The position numbers were made by a program, and so were the translations under genes. Positions 8,641 to 17,381 of a stretch of DNA of 64,000 nt are shown here, piece by piece; position 1 is the stretch's first letter, and every line of letters starts with the position of its first letter. Source of the stretch: JAXGPL01 sp040766985 (GTDB lineage Bacteria; Bacillota; Sulfobacillia; JAUYEG01); the NCBI GenBank assembly GCA_040766985.1, contig JAXGPL010000003.1, positions 1 to 64,000 of the forward strand. The letters are read 5' to 3'. The notes beneath the pieces were generated by a model. That model was given only the letters and a program-made list of their open reading frames with translations. It was not told where the DNA came from and ran no database searches.

Positions 8641-10161
8641 TTACTCAAACCACTTGCCACGCACCAGGTCTTTGGCAATTTGGGTAAGCGGAATCAGATC
8701 TCCCCGATTCAGATAGGCGATGTCGAATTTCCTGTTGAGAGCGGCGAAATGCTTTACCCCAAAGGCAATCTTGTTTAGATATGAGAAGACGCCGATTGCG
8801 CCGGGGGAGAATTCATTGGCTTCCTTGCCATAAATGGTGCGCAAATCTGCCAGGTCGCCGAAGATCTCCTCAATGCTGCTGCCGTATCTCTTGAGGTTCT
8901 TAGGCACATTGCCGGCCTTGATCATCTTCCCGATTTCCTTCCCGGCCATCGCGGCGGCCATGGCCGCACGGCAGAGGCCGATGGCGGTGACCGAGCCGTT
9001 GCCATAGGCCAGTGCTTTGAAGACCTGGTCCTCAGAGGCAAACCCACCGGTCACCGTGATAGCCGGAATCCAGCGGCCCTCCTTGCGCAAGCTCTCGACT
9101 ATGGCACAGACCGCATCTTCCATGAGGATGGTTGGAAGCCCCCATTCGTTCATCATCTTGCAGGGGCTGTATCCGCTCCCGCCGCCGGCCCCGTCGAAGG
9201 TTATCATGTCAACCCTTGCTTCGCTGCCGATCAGAAGCACCTTTCGTAGGTCAGCGGGGTCGTAGCCGGCCATTTTGAGGTAAACATTCCTGGCTCCGAG
9301 TTCCCTCAATTGTGCAATACGCGGGACAAGATACTCCTCATCCCATAGCGGGAGCCTTGAGTAAGCGTAGAAGTTCGGACCGATGCCATCTCTGCAAGCC
9401 TCTGCAATAGCCGGGTCGCTCGGATCTGGGTACACCAGCGATCCGGTTGCCTGTCTGTTCAACGCGTCATCGATGTCCTTAAGTCGAGTCACCGGCTGCG
9501 TGCCCTTCGCGCCTTGTCCGAATTTGAGTTCAATGGCTTTAGCGCCTTGCACCCGGATGGCGTACTCCGGAACGCCCATCATGTCATCCTCGATGTTGCA
9601 TTGCAGGACGATCTGTCCATACCCGCGGTCATAGTTGCGGAATGCATCCAGCATCTGTTTGAGAGCCGGGAAGTGCGTCACTTTGCCGCTATCGATACAT
9701 AGGGCTGGGTCCTTGGTCCTTGCATCCTCGCCGATCACGCAGCAGACGCCTGCCATGGCGGCACCACCGAAGTAGTCCTGCCAGTTGAGTTTAATCAACG
9801 CCGGTAGGATAATCGGCATCGTGAGCCTGACAGGATTGTCCCTGCCAAACACACGGTCCAGCTTCACCTGGTAGATATTCGCCTCTTCGAAGGTCGGATT
9901 GGCGCCAGTCGCGCCAAAGACGCGGCCGTTGATGTTGAAGTGGGAGAAGTCGACCGGATAGTCCTTCTCAGAGGCAATCTGGTTTGTGCCAGTGTTTGTC
10001 GGGTACACAGCTTGCATTCCGAGCACTGCTGCGAGCGCGATTTCGCATGTGCCATCGCACTCCTCGGTGCAAAAGGAGCACATTCCTGACTGGGGAGAGA
10101 GGTGTCTGCTGCGATTCCTCGTGTCGTTGAATGCGGAAGATAGTCCCGGCGAGTGGGTCAT
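8641..10161 (-). CDS. FMN-binding glutamate synthase-domain protein (stand-alone GltB2-like)
   Basis: 506 residues. The core is the FMN-binding TIM barrel of glutamate synthase (IELKFGQGAKGT, VDMITFDGAGGGSGYSP, ITVTGGFASEDQVFKALAYG, AIGLCRAAMAAA), with neither the glutaminase domain nor the C-terminal beta-helix. The N-terminus carries a Cys cluster (CSFCTEECDGTC) that may bind a metal or Fe-S cluster. The ATG at 10161 is chosen because AAGGAGG lies 7 nt upstream; in-frame codons extend a further 16 residues without such a site. The amino donor and electron source are not evident. Divergent from the radical-SAM stub. Confidence 0.82.
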   Translation of the reverse strand: MTHSPGLSSAFNDTRNRSRHLSPQSGMCSFCTEECDGTCEIALAAVLGMQAVYPTNTGTNQIASEKDYPVDFSHFNINGRVFGATGANPTFEEANIYQVKLDRVFGRDNPVRLTMPIILPALIKLNWQDYFGGAAMAGVCCVIGEDARTKDPALCIDSGKVTHFPALKQMLDAFRNYDRGYGQIVLQCNIEDDMMGVPEYAIRVQGAKAIELKFGQGAKGTQPVTRLKDIDDALNRQATGSLVYPDPSDPAIAEACRDGIGPNFYAYSRLPLWDEEYLVPRIAQLRELGARNVYLKMAGYDPADLRKVLLIGSEARVDMITFDGAGGGSGYSPCKMMNEWGLPTILMEDAVCAIVESLRKEGRWIPAITVTGGFASEDQVFKALAYGNGSVTAIGLCRAAMAAAMAGKEIGKMIKAGNVPKNLKRYGSSIEEIFGDLADLRTIYGKEANEFSPGAIGVFSYLNKIAFGVKHFAALNRKFDIAYLNRGDLIPLTQIAKDLVRGKWFE

Positions 10162-10442
10162 GGTAGGTCCTCCTTCGGTTGCTGCGACCAAGGCGTGTCC
10201 AAAGAGCATATCGGTTCTTCTGTGCTATTGCAGATCCGCCCTGCACAAGACGCAAACGGGCCCCCTCACGCCCGTAGGGCGATCTTCGGTTTCCCGCGCG
10301 CACGCGTACTCCGCATAGGACCCGTGCGCCACGCCGAGTGCCACACGCCAGGGTCGACACCGACCGCTCTGACTCGAACAAGGACGTCGTAATGGCGTTG
10401 TACCATGGGAGATGCTAACCATGCACCATTACGAGGAGCTTG

Positions 10443-10694
10443 ATGCCTGCTATGCGGGGTGAGCAACCGCAGGGCATACCAGCCTATATGACCCTTGGGA
10501 CGGCCGGCATTATCCGGCGTGCGGAGTCGGCACGTGAGCTGATGCGCCGGTGTCGTCTGTGCCCCCGCGAGTGCGGCGCCGAACGACTGGCCGGCCGCCA
10601 GGGGCTGTGCCGCGTAGCCAATCGCGCAATAGATCTCATCGCATACCGCCGTAAATGTGATGCGGCAGTATTACCCATGCTACCGGGCTGCTGA
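10443..10694 (+). pseudogene. 5' fragment of a COG1313-type radical SAM protein
   Basis: 83 codons after a GAGGAG site. They contain the N-terminal Cys motif typical of PflA-like COG1313 proteins (LMRRCRLCPRECGAERLAGRQGLC) and then stop. The radical-SAM CxxxCxxC barrel that should follow is absent downstream. It is either a truncated relic or a very small Cys-rich protein; the relic is more likely. Confidence 0.55.
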
Positions 10695-10857
10695 TTACCC
10701 ACCTCTTGACCGGCGGGTCACTGCGGCTGAATGGGCTCAGGCTGTCGAGTCTGTCCGACAGACGGGCCTTACCCCACTGGAAACGTGCTAGGATCGGCAG
10801 ATCGTGAAAGTAAGTCTGCCCTGAGCCGTCATGTCTGGTTATGAGGAGGCGAATCTC

Positions 10858-11244
10858 GTGCAATACGAAGTCAACCGCAGCGTAAATCGTCTGTCGTCGT
10901 TGTTCCTGGCCATCTGGGTCGTAGCGCTGGGGGCAATGCCCTTGCTGCTGGCGTCACGAAACAAATACTGGTTCCTGCCGCTTCCCTTCATGGTCTACCA
11001 TTCGATCTGGTCGGCACATATCGCGACCTATCCAAAAAGGGTGGCCCTGGGTACCGGCGGGGCATCGTTCGAAATGCTCAGCGGCAAGGACCTTGCGGTC
11101 CCGGAGGATCAACTGAAGGTACAAGAGCTGAAGGGCGTCTATGCGATCGAGTTTACGCAGGGCAAGGTCACCCGCAAACTTCGGGTCGTCAAGCGGGAGC
11201 TGCCGCAAGAGCTAGAGGAACGGCTGAACACCCTGGCTCAGTGA
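10858..11244 (+). CDS. Small membrane protein with PH-like cytoplasmic domain
   Basis: 128 residues from a GTG that follows GAGGAGG (10843-10849) with an 8-nt spacer; the upstream ATG at 10831 lacks a site. Two membrane helices (about residues 10-33 and 37-58) are followed by a 70-residue soluble part (ASFEMLSGKDLAVPEDQLKV.., IEFTQGKVTRKLRVV) that looks like a bacterial PH-like or YcxB-type domain. No named function. A GC hairpin without a T-run lies just after the stop (11262-11276). Confidence 0.6.
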   Translation: MQYEVNRSVNRLSSLFLAIWVVALGAMPLLLASRNKYWFLPLPFMVYHSIWSAHIATYPKRVALGTGGASFEMLSGKDLAVPEDQLKVQELKGVYAIEFTQGKVTRKLRVVKRELPQELEERLNTLAQ

Positions 11245-11319
11245 GCGGCGTACTCGGAGGACTCCCCGCACGGGGAGCCTTCGGCGCCCCTTGACGGCAA
11301 CTCCCGACTGCCTATCTGG

Positions 11320-11325
11320 TACAAT
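11320..11325 (+). promoter_or_regulatory. Candidate extended -10 promoter for the DUF2161 gene
   Basis: TGGTACAAT provides a TGn-extended -10 box (TACAAT) 60 bp before the DUF2161 start. No good -35 lies at the normal distance; the nearest TTGACG is 23 bp away. Confidence 0.35.
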
Positions 11326-11385
11326 CAAGGTACCCGCGCGGTGACCGTGCGTCTGCGTCCCAGGCAGGGCCGAGGAGCCGGATCG

Positions 11386-12149
11386 ATGATAGAGAGCATA
11401 CGTTACGAACGCGACATGCATGAGCCGCTGCGTCAGTACTTGATGGGCCGTGGTTTCGAAGTCCGGGCCGAAGTCAACAGCTGTGACCTGGTTGCACAGA
11501 AGCCCGGCCTTCTCGTCGTCGTGGAGATGAAACGCCACCTATCCTTTGACCTCCTGGCCCAGGCACTTGAGCGCCAGCGCTATGCCGACATTGTCTACCT
11601 CGGCATCCCTAAGCCGAGGGAGTTCAGGTTGGACAAGAAGTGGCGGGCCAAACTGAGGGTACTCCGCCAGCTTGGACTTGGTCTGTTACTCGTCACTTCG
11701 GCAGGCACGGCTTATACCGTCGAGGAGGCTCTTCCCCCGGGGCCGTCGAGACCTGCCCGCCGATCCCCGCGGAAGAGACAGGCTCTGCAGAGGGAGTTTG
11801 GTGACCGCCAGCTTGACCTCAATACCGGCGGCAGCCAGGGTGTGCCGCTCGTGACCGCATACAGAGAAGCCGCGCTCTATCTTGCCTACCTCCTCAGCGT
11901 CCACGGCCCTCTCTCGGCCAAGTCCCTGCGAACCCTGCGGGGCGCATCCTAAGAAAACAACTCCGATCCTCAACGCCAACTTCTATGGCTGGTTTGCGAG
12001 GACACAAGACAAGCTCTACACCTTGACCGGCGCCGGGACTGGAGGCCCTGACAACCTACGAGCCGTTGGTAAGCGTCTTCAAGGAAACCGCAAGCGCACA
12101 ACAGGCAGGCGAGCGGTCAGAACCGCGAGATCGCCCGTGCGAAACGTGA
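11386..12149 (+). pseudogene. DUF2161 (PDDEXK-like) protein, two frameshifts
   Basis: The N-terminal frame reads LRQYLMGRGFEVRAEV, SCDLVA, LLVVVEMKRHLSFDLLAQAL and VYLGIPKPRE, the nuclease-like core of DUF2161. NTGGSQGVPLVTAYREAAL and LSVHGPLSAKSLR follow. It then shifts near 11945 (CGGGGCGCATCC) into PKKTTPILNANFYGWFARTQDKLYTLT and again near 12040 into ALTTYEPLVSVFKET, stopping at 12147-12149. All segments match the order expected for the family. The ATG at 11386 has GAGGAG at 11372-11377. The biological role is unknown; the E-V-E-M-K motif suggests a metal-dependent nuclease fold. Confidence 0.65.
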
Positions 12150-12150
12150 G

Positions 12151-12807
12151 GTGCAGTGTCCCGTGCAGCCCTACCCAATCCCCGCCAAGGAAGTGCGCAA
12201 CGAAACGGTCGTGGTTAACTCCCGTTTCATCGCTACCCTGGCGCCAGCCTTCAGCGTGGAGGAAGCCCGGTCGTTTGTCACGCGGATCCGTGCGGAGTTC
12301 GCCGATGCATCACACAACGTGCCGGCGTACGTCATAGGCCACGGAAGCTCGGTCACCGCTCACTGCAGTGACGACGGCGAGCCCTCGGGGACGGCGGGCC
12401 GCCCGGCCTTGGCAGTGCTTCAGGGAAGCGGTCTCGGCGATGTGGCAGTGGTGGTGACGCGGTACTTCGGCGGCACCAAGCTCGGCACGGGCGGCCTGGT
12501 CAGGGCCTACGGCGACGCCGTGCGCCAGTTGATCGCCATGACTCCACGCGCCCACAAGGTACCTGTGCACACCGTTCTCATCCCACTACCTTATAACCTG
12601 TTCGAACAGGGCCGCCAGCTTGTCGAAGCGCACGCGGGGGTGTTGCTGGACCAGGACTTCGCGGCCGAAGTGACCCTTACGGCACAGTTCCCGGTCGAGC
12701 GACTGGAGGGTTTCGAGGCGGCACTGAGGGACCTTTCCAACGGCAGCCGCCAGGCGTCGGTGATCGAAACCGTTCAGGTGCTGATGCCAATTACACCTAT
12801 ACGCTAG
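12151..12807 (+). CDS. YigZ/IMPACT family protein
   Basis: 218 residues with the UPF0029/IMPACT N-terminal domain: KEVRNETVVVNSRFIATLAP, the DDGEPSGTAGRP signature at residues 74-85 and VVVTRYFGGTKLGTGGLVRAYGDAV. The YigZ C-terminal ferredoxin-like domain follows. Family members are linked to translation-stress control, but the bacterial function is not settled. The GTG start lies one base after the preceding stop, so coupling with DUF2161 is likely. Convergent with the gene at 12821. Confidence 0.85.
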   Translation: MQCPVQPYPIPAKEVRNETVVVNSRFIATLAPAFSVEEARSFVTRIRAEFADASHNVPAYVIGHGSSVTAHCSDDGEPSGTAGRPALAVLQGSGLGDVAVVVTRYFGGTKLGTGGLVRAYGDAVRQLIAMTPRAHKVPVHTVLIPLPYNLFEQGRQLVEAHAGVLLDQDFAAEVTLTAQFPVERLEGFEAALRDLSNGSRQASVIETVQVLMPITPIR

Positions 12808-12820
12808 TGACGTGCCCACC

Positions 12821-13654
12821 CTAGAGCAAAACCTGCGGCTCAGGTCGCGGAGCCGTCTGGAACATCTCCCAGGAGCGCTCCTGCCGATAGTCCAGCGCGT
12901 TTCCCCTCAGCGTCTGCCGCGCATCTCCCGCCCAGACCTCCAGTTCTACCGGGACATACAGGAAGAAATCGGAGGCCAGGGCGCCGACCCACGACGCGAG
13001 CCGAACCCCTAATCCGGTGACCTCGCCCTGGAGCGGCAGCGGCAGGCTACATGGCTGCCAGTCAAAGAGCTCGTTCCAGGCTCCGAGCCAGGAGAACTCG
13101 CCGCTCCGCGCGGTGCGCACTTCAGCGCCTTCTGTAGACGTACCAATTGAACACGGACCCACGTTCGGCCCTGCGGACCATATCCAGGGAAGACGAGTTC
13201 CGCACTGTTGAGACTGGCAATTGCTCCGTCTGGGGAGCCCTGATTGCCCAACAGGTGGAGTACCCCGATGGCGAAAACGTCTTCTGGCTTCCCTGGGGCC
13301 TTGATCACGGCGGTGGAGGCCGTGGCACCGTTCTCCACGGGTCGTAAGGTGACCCACCCCTGGACCCGCCGCGCAAGCGCCCCGGATGCGTCAAGCGAAA
13401 CCGCAACCGCCTCCGCAACGGCCAGTACCCTGCCTTTATCGTCCTCAAGCCGAAACTCTTCGACGCCGGGCGGACGTCGCTGGAAGGGGTATGACTTGAC
13501 CCACATCACCGGAAACCGGATTCCCTCAACGTGCCCCGCCGATGTGAACACAACACCCGGTTAGCCCCTGGGCACCAATCAAAGCCTTCATCGCGTTTTG
13601 CAGGCCCGTTTCCTCGCGGCCCGGATCGACCGGGCCGCCGTTGCCCCCATTCAC
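12821..13654 (-). pseudogene. Unknown protein translationally coupled to an ECF sigma gene, two frameshifts
   Basis: The GTG at 13654 overlaps the sigma-factor stop as GTGA, and AAGGAGGG sits at the end of the sigma gene, a strong sign of coupling. Joined frames give about 275 residues: NAMKALIGAQGLTG, then VFTSAGHVEGIRFPVMWVKSYPF and GVEEFRLEDDKGRVLAVAEA, and after a second shift near 13130 GEFSWLGAWNELFDWQP to SWEMFQTAPRPEP. There is no zinc-finger motif and no obvious membrane helix. By position it could be a regulator or target of the sigma factor. I do not recognise the family. Confidence 0.5.
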
Positions 13655-14151
13655 GGGCGTCCCTCCTTGAAGGCGGTTTCCATGAGATATGCACTCCTCA
13701 ACTCAGCCCGTGCCAGGTGGAGATACTTCTTGACTGAAGGCAAGGACATTCCCATGGCCTCCGCTATCTCGTGGTAGGAAAGCTCCCAGCACTCCCTAAG
13801 TGCCAGCAGTGCGCGACTCCTGTCCGATATGCGACCGATGGCGCGGGCAAGTTGTTCGTGCTCCTCAGAGTCCAGGACCGCCTGTTCAGGGCTTGACGCT
13901 TGGCCATCTCCCAACCCACGCTGCGCCAGATCGGACTCGTAACCGATTCTTGATATCGCGAGTGCTTCTTGGCCGTGGAAACCCACACGTTGCGCGCGAT
14001 CGCGAACAACCAGGTCCTGACCATTGACTTTCCTGTGGATAGCCTCGATCGACGGGCCCGCCGCTGCCACCGCGTCACCACCCGTAATGATTAGACTCCG
14101 GAAGGGGCGATTGGTTACTGCCAAGACCAGAGCGTATACAGGCGGCCGCAC
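13651..14151 (-). pseudogene. ECF sigma factor, 5'-truncated and frameshifted
   Basis: Region 4 is intact in one frame (EQLARAIGRISDRSRALLALRECWELSYHEIAEAMGMSLPSVKKYLHLARAELR), with the usual recognition helix. Region 2 is split: VYALVLAVTN in the first frame, RTWLFAIARNVWVSTAKKH in another. The -10 recognition part between them matches nothing. Homology begins abruptly at the right arm of a 13-bp hairpin, with no N-terminal region 2.1. An upstream frame continues to a stop. The gene looks decayed rather than merely mis-sequenced. Confidence 0.6.
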
Positions 14152-14170
14152 GCCATCGCGGCCGCCTGTA
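14137..14170. repeat. Perfect 13-bp hairpin at the truncated 5' end of the sigma gene
   Basis: TACAGGCGGCCGC (14137-14149) and GCGGCCGCCTGTA (14158-14170) are exact inverted copies around 8 nt. No T-run follows on either strand. Sigma-factor homology starts exactly inside one arm, so the hairpin may mark a rearrangement point. Confidence 0.65.
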
Positions 14171-14202
14171 CTGCTTGGTCACACTTGTGCGGCTGAGGTT
14201 GT

Positions 14203-15560
14203 CTAGCCCGTGAACTCCTTGCGTCCCGCCAACCTCAAAACCTCAAGGCCGGTAGGTCCGATCACTTCCCTGACCTTCTCAGGCGACATGCGCTTGCCCG
14301 GCCAGTCCTCGGCGTTGGCAACGCGCAGGATGAGCCTCGCCACCCTGATCGCCGACGTCTGCAATTCACGCAATGACACCTTGTCGAGGGTGTCGGCCGC
14401 CGTATGGCCGTATCCGCGGGTGCCGGTGGATTGGCCCCCAAGGTTGGCCGCGGTCGCCGCCGGCACCCCTGGGCTAGGAACGGGTAGCAGTCCGTGAACA
14501 GCACGATATTGGTGTCGACGGCCATGGGCTCATTCATGGACCCAGCCATCTTGCGCAGATATGGAATGAGCGTCGTGTCCCCTGCACGGCAAGGTCGCCT
14601 GAATCCGCGCGCCCCGCCCCATCCAGGTTGAGCATGAACCTCACGCGGTCCAATTCGCCCCGGTGAGCCTTCACATACGCCGTCGAGCCCTGCAGCCCGA
14701 TCTCCTCGATCGAGAAACAGCAGAACCTGATGGTCCGCGCGATATGCTCCTTATGCTGAGCCAGCGCCCGGGCAGCCTCCATCACGACCGCGGCCCCGGC
14801 CCCGTCGTCCATCGCCCCAACGGCAACGTCGTGCCCGTCGAAGTGGGCGCCGACGACCACGACCTCCTCCGGTTTCTCGCGGCCGGCGATTTCACCGACG
14901 ACATTCCAGGAGTCGGCCTGGGGCGAGCTCGTTGGCCACGCTAATACGCAGCGTAACCGGCCGCCCGCCCTTGCCCATGCGTCGCCATTCCTCGCCGACT
15001 TCGCGCGAAACGCTGATCGCCGGAATCGGGCATTCGCGGTCATGGAAGGTGGAGCCGGTTTCCTCGAGAAGGCCTGGCTCCCAACGCATAAACACAATGC
15101 CCACCGCGCCACCCTCGACGGCCCGGCCCAGCTTCTCCTTACGGTGGATGGGCCGCGGGAAGTAGGATGGAGACCGCGTGTTGAGCATCACGATCTTGCC
15201 CCTGATGTCGTAGGCGTCGAATTCGTGGGACGTCCCATGGCCGACATACACAAGCTCGCCCGTTACGTCGTGCGTACCGACGTGCGGCAGGGAAATGCAC
15301 TTATACTCCTTGGCTTCCGGGGCGAGCGTCTGGGCAGAGGCCGTGCCGCGCACCCATCCCAGGTGGTGATAGTGTTCCTTGGCCGCAGTATCCATCCCGT
15401 ACTCGCGGAACTTGCCGACCATGTAGTCCACTGCCAGGCGTTCGCTCTCCGAGCCCCCAAAACGGCTGCCAAACGAACACAGTCGCGTCAGGTTGTCGAG
15501 CGCCTCGGTGGAGGTCCAGACCTCGCCAACGATGGCCTTGTCGATCTCGCGTAGCGACAC
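14203..15560 (-). pseudogene. M28-family metallopeptidase, three frameshifts
   Basis: About 455 residues when joined. The N-terminal part begins SLREIDKAIVGEVW and includes the PA-like insert (VTGELVYVGHG, KIVMLNTRSPSYFPRP). Zn-peptidase motifs follow in another frame: VVVGAHFDGHDVAVGAMDDGAG (His, Asp ligands) and FSIEEIGLQGS (Glu-Glu). The C-terminal GYGHTAADTLDKVS is in a third. Breaks lie near 14910, 14580 and 14480. The protein is clearly paralogous to the intact M28 gene at 62293-63672. The GTG at 15560 has GGGAGG 7 nt upstream. Confidence 0.75.
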
Positions 15561-15711
15561 CGTCACGCCTCCCTTTTCCCTCACGGAAACCCAACCCCAC
15601 AGGGCTCCGCATGGTGCTTTTGAGCCGAGACTTCTGGTGCCGTGGCGGCGAATCCTTGCGGGGGGCGAAGAACCGGAGAGCGGTTGGGGGATAATCAGTC
15701 TCGCTAACGTC

Positions 15712-16289
15712 TCACGCTCCCATGCGGGTGATACTCCGATGGCGAGTCACCGCGAGATAGGCGCGGGCGGTAGTCTCTGCATCTTCGACGGAAACCCCAA
15801 CCGGCGCATCCAGGTCTCGATCGCTCCCCCAGCTCAAGATCTCGCCGCTCTGCGCATCGACCGCGGTCGTGTATGCCGCCTGGTTGCCTTCATCCCGGAA
15901 CCTGACCTGCCAGTAGTGGATGCCTGCCCACCAGTTGATGATCTCCATCGCCTGGGCCTCCGCGGCAGCAGTCCAGTCGGGCGCGTGCGCCCGCGCGGTT
16001 TCCACTGCCTCCGCAGCGGTTACCCTCGCTTGCCGAGCGCCTTTGGACAGGGCCGCCTCATGCTCGTACGGCCAGCTGCTCTGCACGAAACCGACGTCAA
16101 CCTCAGAGGCGATCGCAAAGCGAGTGTGCTCCGAGACCATCCCGAGTCCGGAGGCTATCGACCACAACGCATTACGCCGCCCCAGACGGCGGCAATCAGC
16201 ACCACGGCCAGCAACACCGTCAACCAGGGCCGTGGCAGGCGGGCAGACCGCGTTCCCAAACCACCTGCGTCATTCACGCCTTGTTGCAT
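15712..16289 (-). CDS. Membrane-anchored PepSY-like protein, one frameshift
   Basis: The restored N-terminus is a signal anchor (MQQGVNDAGG.., then RPWLTVLLAVVLIAAVWGG) from the ATG at 16289 with GGGAG 6 nt upstream. A missing base near 16170 (ATGCGTTGTGG) shifts into SIASGLGMVSEH. The exterior ends in a PepSY-like unit: INWWAGIHYWQVRFRDEG, AVDAQSGEILSWGSDRD. The same layout, HFWRVRFG and DARSGALIGW, occurs in the anti-sigma protein at 26927-28598. Probably an extracytoplasmic sensory or inhibitory domain. Confidence 0.55.
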
Positions 16290-16301
16290 GGTCATCTCCC
16301 G

Positions 16302-16463
16302 TCAGGCCACCTCACGCACCGCGGCCTCGTCCGGCAATTCGTGTAGGTCGATATGGCCCCCCGGCGGCAACCACATCGAAAGCTTGCGGTGCCAAAGAAG
16401 CAGTACCCGGTCCTCATGGACCACAAATGTTGCGACTGTCCAGTCCCGCGTTATCTCACCCAT
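16302..16463 (-). pseudogene. Nudix hydrolase 5' fragment
   Basis: 53 codons from ATG 16463: TVATFVVHEDRVLLLWHRKLSMWLPPGGHIDLHELPDEAAVREVA, then TGA. This is the first half of a Nudix domain cut in the middle of the Nudix box (GGHI..GE....AAVREV.EE). The rest of the box and the second half of the fold are missing. It begins 7 nt after the SDR stop, so it was once part of that operon. Confidence 0.6.
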
Positions 16464-16469
16464 GGAAAC

Positions 16470-17260
16470 CTACGAAATCCTCGCTCCCCCGTCGATCACG
16501 ATGCGGTGGCCCGTGATCAGGGCGGCCTGCGGTGAGGCCAGAAAAACGACGGCACCTGCCACATCCTCCGGTCTGCCTACGACGCCGAGCGGAATCCGGC
16601 TCAGCCTGGCCTCGCGGAACTCGGCCCGGGCGATGTCGGCGCGGTTGAGGTCGGTTTCGATGAGGCCGGGGTTGATCTCGTTGACACGCACGTTGTAGGG
16701 AGCAAGCTCGAGGGCCAGCGACTTGGTTACCATGCTCACGCCGGCTTTGGCCACGCAATAGTGACAGAGGTTGATCGAGGGAGCCAGCCCGCCCGCCGAA
16801 GACATGTTGATGATCGCGCCCCCGCCGTGCGCAGCCATGAAGCGCCCGGCCGCCTGTGCCGTCCAGAACACTCCGCCAAGATTAGTGTCGAGGATCTCCC
16901 GCCAATCGTCGGGTTCGATCTCCAATACCGGCTGACGGCTCAGGATTCCTGCGTTACACACGACGATGTCGAGCCCGCCGAGGCATTCGGCCGCCTTAGT
17001 CACAAGGCCTCTGGCTTCCTCGGGCCGAGATACATCCGCCTGCAGCGCTACCGAATGGCGTCCCATGCCCGCCAGCGCAGCGTGACCGCCGCGGCTGCAT
17101 CGCCGTCACGACGGTAGTTGACCGCCACATCTGCGCCCGCATCGCCGAGAGCCATGCTGATGGCCCGGCCGATTCCCCGGCTGCCGCCGGTCACCAGCGC
17201 CTTTCGCCCGGCCAGCAGCCCGGGGTGGGCTGCCGGAGAAACGTTGTCCGTGGGTTTCAT
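16470..17260 (-). CDS. Short-chain dehydrogenase/reductase (FabG-like), one frameshift
   Basis: Joined length is about 263 residues. The N-terminal frame has the NAD(P) motif TGGSRGIGRAISMAL. After a shift near 17080 (in GCGGTCACGCTGCGC) come GRHSVALQADVS, NAGIL, the catalytic Ser of NMSSAG and the YCVAK motif, and INPGLIETDL; it ends TGHRIVIDGGARIS. The ATG at 17260 has GGGAGG about 10 nt upstream. The substrate cannot be deduced. Confidence 0.75.
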
Positions 17261-17381
17261 TGCTATGCACCTCCCGTTGCAGGGTTCCCGGCGCGCCTGC
17301 AGCCGACCTGCCGCCGCGCGCTCGGCCGCGGCGACGGGAGACAGAGCGAGCAATGCGAATAGAGCAACGGGGTGAACGTCT

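Noticed and set aside
11262..11276. CTCCCC/GGGGAG hairpin as a terminator after the PH-like membrane gene.
   Set aside because: Short stem and no T-run; it may be incidental in GC-rich DNA.
15493..16698. 401-codon plus-strand open frame over the M28/PepSY/SDR region.
   Set aside because: It is antisense to homologous minus-strand segments and shows no domain-like pattern.
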